Assembly (NCBI RefSeq): GCF_011745365.1
Contig: NW_024468909.1
Location: 2,480,001-2,544,000, forward strand
Reading direction: 5' to 3'
DNA length: 64,000 bases
Source: Cryphonectria parasitica EP155
Lineage: Eukaryota; Ascomycota; Sordariomycetes; Diaporthales; Cryphonectriaceae
Within the stretch, counting starts at the first letter, position 1. Each line of letters starts with the position of its first letter. The translations under genes and the position numbers were made by a program. The notes below the pieces were generated by a model. The model did not search any database. It was not told where the DNA came from and saw only the letters and a list, made by a program, of their open reading frames with translations. Below are positions 57,797-64,000 of this stretch, in pieces.

Positions 57797-60777
57797 ATGG
57801 ACTCTTCCAAACCAGGCATGGACCTAGAGAAGGAGCTGGCATGCTCAGTCAGTTTCCCCAGCCCCCTCCTCTATCGGCTACCTCGACCTCGAGGCGAGTT
57901 TCGAGTCAGTCTGCTAACCCTTCCATTCCACGACCCAAACAGATCTGCACCGAGCTCCTCTACTACCCTCTGACTCTTCTGGACTGCCTACACACCTTCT
58001 GCGGCGCCTGCCTCAAAGAATGGTTCGAATGGCAAGCCAACGCAGCGCGCAGCGCCCCCGAACCTCCTGCGCCTGGTGCGCCCGTCTTCACGTGCCCATC
58101 ATGTCGCGCTTCGGTCCGCGACACGAGGCACAACTCGACGGTGCAGTCGCTGCTGGATATGATCCTTGTTGCACACCCTGAGAAGGCCAAGCCGCAGAGC
58201 GAGAAGGAGGAGATGGATGCACGTTACAAGCCAGGGGATAAGGTGCTTCCAGAGCTAAAGTTCCCGAGGCGCACGGCCGAGCAGCTGAGACTGGAGGAGC
58301 GGGACAGGCAGCTCATCGATGAGGTACGGCAGATGAGCCTGCGTGAGGCAGTGAACGGTGGCTCATCAAGCTCAAGGACGAGAAGGCACGGCGAGGACAG
58401 TGACTCGAGGAACCGCACCGCACGGAGGAGGGCACCGAGGGCGACGAGCGTCACTCGGGATCACAGCTCAGCCGAAGATCGGGCCCAGGAGCGGACAAGC
58501 TCAAGAAGAGAAACAGGAACAGAGTTGCGGCGACGGGCCGAGCAGGCGGCAAGGCTGTCGTCTGACACGGTCGACTCCCGGTCTGGGTACAGCCGAACTA
58601 GCAGCAGTGGATCTAGGCGGACAAGCGATGAGACTCTGGAGAGGCAGAGACGTCAGATCGAGCACCAGTCATCGCTTCGATCACTGATCAGCTCGTCAGA
58701 CGCGGCGGATATCGACATAGAGCGGGAGGTCGAGGAGTTTGCCCGGCAGATCCAAGAAGAAGGCCTACTGGATGGGCTGGATCTCGACAACATCGACCTC
58801 ACGAACAACGACGAACTAAGTCGCAGGATCACGGAGGCCTACCGACGTCGACAGCGGGACAGGGAGAGACAGCGGCGCGAGGCGCGGGAGAGGAGCCGTG
58901 CCGTTTCACGGCATTCCTACAGTGGGCCGGCCGAAGCCCCATCTCACGAAAGAAGCACCTCGGACTCTGTGAGACCGACGGCGCGTCACTCAAGAACGCC
59001 GAGTGCAACAAGTCAATCCGACGAACGCAGCAGACCGCCGCCGTCTTCGAGGTCTACTTTCCTCGAGGTCCACGACCAACAAAGGAGGCGTCGGCGGCCG
59101 GGCAGTCATAGCCGAGACAGGAGTGCGACAGTGCCAGTCGCACCCACGCAAACGGAACTGCGTGTCGGACCCCGGTCGCAAGCGGACCTGGAGGTCAGAT
59201 CAAATAGTCTCTCCTCCTCCTCCCGAAGACCCATTCTCCCAGAAGAAGCCAGGAGTGTCAGCACTTCAGACGTCCAAAGCAGTAGCAATCGTCTTGTCGA
59301 GTCACCGCCGACAACATCCCTTCCCTTCAGTGCGCGGATGAGCGGTCTGAGCATTCCTCAACCGCAGCAGGAACGTACCAGCACCCCTCCCGAGCCAGAC
59401 ACAAGAATTCCTCGGACGAGGCCGAAAGACATTGTTGTCCAGCCGCCTGAAACTCAGGCGGGAGCATCAGCTCGAGCCATGGGGAGCCTTATGGAGTCGC
59501 CTGTCATAACCGTGGCCCCCTATAAACCGCGGTCCCCTTTATTTGAGGAACCCAGCATCACGTGCGACAGATGCGCAAAGGAGGATATACAGTATGAGCT
59601 TCATTACAACTGCGCCAAATGCCATGACGGCCACTGGAACATCTGCCTCACCTGTTACAGGCTAGGCAAGGGCTGCCTTCATTGGTTCGGGTTCGGCTAT
59701 GGAGGATTCAACAAGTGGGAAAGACAACGTATCGTTCAGCCCTCACTGCCGGAGCCGCACAAGCTGTTGGCCAGCCGCTTTGTACAGCCGGCAGCCATGA
59801 TCAGGTCTCCTGACAATAACAAGCAAGCTTGGTCGAGCGAAGATCCATACGAGCGACTGCAAAGCGGGACGTTCTGTGCGTTATGTCTTTCATGGACGAA
59901 CGACTGCTATTGGCGGTGTGACACGTGCAACGATGGCGACTGGGGCTTCTGCAATGACTGCGTGAATCAGGGTCGATCGTGCACACATGCCCTCCTCCCT
60001 CTGGTCCATCAGCAGGTGGCCCAGCAAACTGTATCTCCGCCCCCCAGTCCGCATTCGCCCTCTCACCCATCTTCAGCAACAATGATGGTCGGTCTCAACG
60101 CGACAAGCATAGGGCCCTTTAAGGTTCTCACCTTCATTACGACTTGCGACGTCTGCCGCAGCCCCATTCCGCCGACCCAGAGCCGCCTTCACTGCTTTGA
60201 GTGCGTGAGTTCGCTTGTATCCGATTCTCGACCTGGAGACTACGACATATGTGAAGGCTGCTACGACGACCTAGTAAATGACGGAGCCATCAGTCCCGAG
60301 AACGGCTCTGCAGGCTGGCGACGCTGTCCTCAGGGGCATCGCATGGTCATTGTGGGTTTTCAGGAGGGCAAGAGCGGACAGAAACGTTACGTTGTGCGAG
60401 ACCTTGTTGGTGGGCGGAGACTGAGTGTGGAAGATGTGCCAAACGACACAGAAATGCAGCGTTGGATATGGTACGAAGCCGATGCGAAACGTGAACGCCT
60501 TGTTGCCAGGGACGTTTCCCAGACTGCGACGCAGGGCTCGGCCTCGAGCGAGTTGTTCCCGCCCGATGGTGGGTTTGGCTGGAAGGCTGTTGCGCGGTGG
60601 GCGTGGTATCCTGCCGAAACTGCCACTGACGAGTTGATGTTTCCCAAGGGCGCCGGGGTCTCAGAAATTGAGGATGCAAATGGGGAGTGGTACCACGGCG
60701 TGTACATGGGGAACAAGGGACTCTTCCCGGCCCCGTATGTAGTCGTCCTCGAGGAGGGTAGTACCAGGAATGTCTGA
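57797..60777 (+). CDS. RING E3-like protein with three ZZ-type fingers and SH3 domain
   Basis: Probable ubiquitin ligase. Exons 57797-57847 and 57943-60777; 961 aa. The 95-bp intron (GTCAGT donor, CTGCTAACCC branch, ACAG acceptor) cuts through the RING so that CSICTELL is joined across it; without it the first zinc ligands are lost. RING finger: Cys16, Cys19, Cys32, His34, Cys37, Cys40, Cys68, Cys71. A long Arg/Ser-rich, disordered centre (about 130-540) follows. Then come three ZZ-like zinc fingers (from 558, 662 and 752) with CxxC pairs and HWN/YW aromatic residues, and an SH3 domain (about 897-955: ARWAWYPAETATDELMFPKG to YMGNKGLFPAPYVVVL). No characterised protein with this exact order is known to me. 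RING and SH3 calls are secure; the ZZ call is by spacing of Cys pairs. Confidence 0.85.
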
Positions 60778-62052
60778 TAGCATCAGGTTTTAATGAGCAT
60801 GAGCAATATTTCACACGAAGCATATTTAGGCATTTGGAAAGGGATCGAATCGATAGAGACTGCTTCTGGGTGCCAGACGGAGTTTTAGGATGGGATAATG
60901 TGGATAGTCAAGCGTCTTATGAATGGAAATGTTGGCCTCAAGTCAGGCACTTGAGCCAACCATCTATGCTTTTCTTCTTCTTTTCGCCCATAGTCGTTAT
61001 GAACTCGGGAGTACTTGTTGCTCCTCTATACACTGACTGCAGGTATGCTTCCTTATTTTTGAGACCCCCTTTGCTCACAGATCTCTGTGCCGCAACCCCG
61101 TCCTCCCCCCCCCCCTCCCCCGGCAGCCCACTTTGTGCTCGCTCAAATCTTGGAATTGGAACCAATTTCTGATATTTCTCAATATTTGTGAATTTTCTTA
61201 TTTTTTATTTTTTTATTCTAAAATTTCATCTGAATGAGTCCTTTAAAACTGCTGAAGGAATAAGTTCACATCGTACACGAAAGCTAGGCGCCTTTCTGCC
61301 ATACACGTTTTACGCATCCGTGTTTGTCACCGAAATGGCAATGCAACGCTTGCGGTGCTGAGTACCGCACCGCTTTAAGGGATGTAAGTGGACTCCTTAG
61401 ACACTGCCGGTCTCAAATAGGGGATGAACAACAACCAAGTGCCCGTCATCTGATGCAGTGACACTTCTAAAATTAGAGTCAATTGGTGCTCTGTGAGGTT
61501 CCTGTTTTGTTTCTCGAGGTGCTCCTCCTGGCATCACGCTAAGGCTGGGCAATGGTAACAAGGTAAACGAGCAGGGCTATACTTAATGTAAGCAGAAGTT
61601 GTGTTATCGATAAGGAACTTTTTAGTGGGTCGTCTCTGATTTCTAGGGTCTTGCCATCTCTGCATTTGGTCAACACCAAACTTCTTGCTTCAACATACTA
61701 GATTCTTCATACATCAATCTCGAGCTAGCTAACTACTTTGTCTTCCTCTTCCCCGAGATTCTGTTGATTGATAGTGCAAGCAGCCATCATTGCCATCTTC
61801 AAGCCATTTTGCATACTGATCTTCTTGTCATCTCGTTGATCATAGGATTTGAGCTGGCAGCTTGGGATTTCACCAGCCTTCTCTGCCCTGTCAAATCATA
61901 TTACACTTACGTCGTCCTCACCACACCACTCCACCCCCACCTACAACTAGCAACAACTTCTGCCGCTCAGTTTGATTGTGACCAGATGATGAGAGTCACG
62001 ACATTTATTACTCATTCCTATTGAACAATCGTCTCTGCCAATACCAATCATC
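60778..62052. other. Intergenic: RING-gene 3' flank and PUS7 promoter
   Basis: About 1.3 kb. A C-rich run (61105-61121) and an A/T-rich patch (61171-61235) are present, with a small GCGGT/ACCGC inverted repeat near 61355. T/C-rich and CA-rich sequence precedes the next ATG. No gene is supported. Confidence 0.6.
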
Positions 62053-64000
62053 ATGGCGAGCCCACCATCCAATCCCACAAATCCCAACCAGCCGGCAAAT
62101 TTCATGCCCTCTGTTCGTGCCGCTTCTGAGAAGAAGCTGGGCATGCTCCACTACACATCCCCTGCAAGTCATGGCTGGCATGGTGATGTGAGGAAAAGGT
62201 ACATCATCCTACACTGTCCCTCCCGGGAATGATAAGGACTAACAGCCTCCAGATACACAGACTTTCTAGTCAATGAGATTCGCAAGGATGGCAAGGTTCT
62301 TCATCTTGAGAACTACGACGTGGCAGAGCGACCTGCTGATGTGGTATGTAAATCCATGACCTGCCTTGTCCAATTATCCAGGTACGGCGCATCACTGACC
62401 TCAATGCAGAATATTTTCCTCCCTGGACAACAGGGCAGTCCAAACAACCTCACCTCTTATTCAGCAGAGATTGCTCCGGCTCGGACTGTCACTGAAGATG
62501 ATGAGAAGGCTCTACGGGCTCTTCTAGGAGAGGCTACCACTACCGAAGTTCTGAATTTGTACCAACGTATCGTTGCTTCTGGCACGACCCGTCTCGATCC
62601 CCAGATCAACCTCGTCAAATTTTTGTCCATGGAACGCGACGTTCGGGGCCGGGTCCATCAAGTATGTAAAATTTTCAGAGGGTGTAGTCGCTTCTCTTTT
62701 ACTGACACCAAATATAGGAAATTCGCCGCATCTTCGATTCCCGTATTGCAACAGAGACTGACGGTGACGGCATTATCACCGCTATTCCTGCCAGCATCCG
62801 ATTTGCACGGAAGCCTCGAGCTGCTGGTAGTGGTGGTCGAAATCAGCGGTCCAATCAACCCTCTTTTAAGAAACTGGGTGGTGACTATCTTCATTTCACA
62901 CTCTACAAAGAGAACAAAGACACCATGGATGCTGTCAACCAGATCGGCCGTATACTCAGGGTCAAGTCCAACAACTTTGGATTTGCCGGCACCAAAGACC
63001 GACGTGCGGCCACAGTCCAGCGCGTAAGCGTCTATCGCGTGCGACATAAGGTTCTCGACTTTCTGAATACGCAGCTTCCTTACATGAAAATGGGTGACTA
63101 TAAGTACAGCCCATATCCAATCCAGCTCGGCGACCACGGCGGCAATGAGTTCAACATCGTTGTCAAGGATGTTGGCGTCAAACGTGGCGAAGATTGCTCC
63201 CTCGAACGACGCGTTCAGCTGACAAAACAAGCTGTCGAGACCGCGGTGAACGAGATGGTCAAATACGGATTCATCAACTACTATGGCTTGCAACGTTTTG
63301 GCACGCACATAGTCGGAACGCATGAGCTCGGAAAGCTGATGCTGATGGAGAAATTTGACGACGTTGTTGACGGGATCCTGCACGTTGATAAAGACTTCAT
63401 GAACCAGGTGGTCGCAGGTACGGTCCAGGAGACACCAAGCAGCCGAGACGAGATCAACCGAGCCCGTGCCATTGTCCAGTTCAAGACATACAAAAACGCG
63501 AAGTCCGCACTGCAGCTTATGCCGAAGCGGTTCGCTTCCGAGATGAACGTCATACAACATCTCGAGAAGAGCCCTCGCGACTTTACAGGTGCCATCTTGA
63601 CTATTACTCGAGGAATGCGCAATCTGTACCTCCATGCGTACCAGTCGTATGTCTGGAACCATGCTGCTTCCCACCGCTGGGCCAAGTACGGCTCCAAGGT
63701 AATCCCTGGCGACCTCGTCTTGGTCACGCCGGAGGACACCGTTGTGGACGATAGCATCGGCGGGTCCGAGGAGTCACAATACCAGAAGGCCCGCGCTCTC
63801 TCTGAAGAGCAGGCCAACAGTGGCAAATACACCATCTACGATATCGTCCTGCCAGGGCCTGGATTTGACGTCGTCTATCCGGATAACGACATTGGCGAAT
63901 TCTATGTGGAATTCATGTTGAGACCTGAGAACGGAGGGTTGGACCCTCACCGCATGCGGCGGTCCACGAAGGACTTCAGCGTGAGCGGCAGCTATCGCCA
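62053..64000 (+). CDS. PUS7: tRNA/mRNA pseudouridine synthase Pus7 (TruD family), partial
   Basis: Pseudouridine synthase acting on U35 of tRNA-Tyr, U2 snRNA, 5S rRNA and mRNAs, in nucleus and cytoplasm. The gene runs off the right edge. Exons 62053-62198, 62253-62343, 62410-62661 and 62718 onward; 590 complete codons are visible. Introns are 54, 66 and 56 bp. The N-terminal RYTDFLVNEI joins across intron 1. Catalytic Asp257 is in the TruD motif GFAGTKDRRAATVQ. Also seen are the NYYGLQRFG motif and the YLHAYQSYVWN motif of the TruD core. Positions about 86-170 form the Pus7 insertion. The C-terminal third of the TruD domain is partly outside the window. No stop, frameshift or odd composition is seen in the visible part. 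Confidence 0.94.

Overview
The window is nuclear DNA of a filamentous ascomycete, most likely a Sordariomycete. Genes carry short (about 50-130 bp) GT-AG introns with CTAAC/CTGAC-type branch sites, promoters are pyrimidine-rich, and the recognisable proteins are fungal housekeeping orthologues. I cannot name the species. Fifteen protein-coding genes are supported: fourteen complete and one (PUS7) cut by the right edge. Every exon border below was placed by hand from splice signals and frame continuity.

Layout. Positions 1-13,445 hold no gene I can support: about 13.4 kb of non-coding DNA with homopolymers, a (CT)n tract and scattered TAC repeats. From 13,446 the DNA is ordinary gene space. 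In order: NOC3 (-) and UTP10 (+), a divergent ribosome-biogenesis pair; a secreted phage-type (GH24) lysozyme with three six-cysteine repeats (+); a type II mitochondrial NADH dehydrogenase (+); the anillin-like septum protein BUD4 (-); a plasma-membrane P-type H+-ATPase (-). After a 4-kb divergent gap come the DEAD-box helicase DBP9 (+), a secreted PLC-like phosphodiesterase with a GPI-type tail (+), a Ure2-like glutathione transferase (-), an uncharacterised F-box-like/2EXR-like protein (-), PAF1 (-), RER1 (-), mitochondrial enoyl-CoA hydratase (+), a RING protein with three ZZ-like fingers and an SH3 domain (+), and the 5' part of PUS7 (+).

Function. The gene set is mostly core cell machinery. 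Four genes act on RNA or ribosome assembly (NOC3 and DBP9 for 60S, UTP10 for 40S, PUS7 for pseudouridylation). PAF1 acts in transcription elongation, RER1 in Golgi-to-ER retrieval, BUD4 in septation, and the NADH dehydrogenase, hydratase and H+-ATPase in energy and transport. The accessory, outward-facing genes are the lysozyme, the PLC-like protein, the GST and the F-box-like gene. I found no transposon, CRISPR array, tRNA or rRNA gene and no secondary-metabolite cluster. The least expected items are the 13-kb gene desert, the lysozyme architecture, the RING-ZZ-ZZ-ZZ-SH3 protein, and two short introns (in UTP10 and RER1) whose length is a multiple of three and which contain no stop, so that unspliced message would still be translated.
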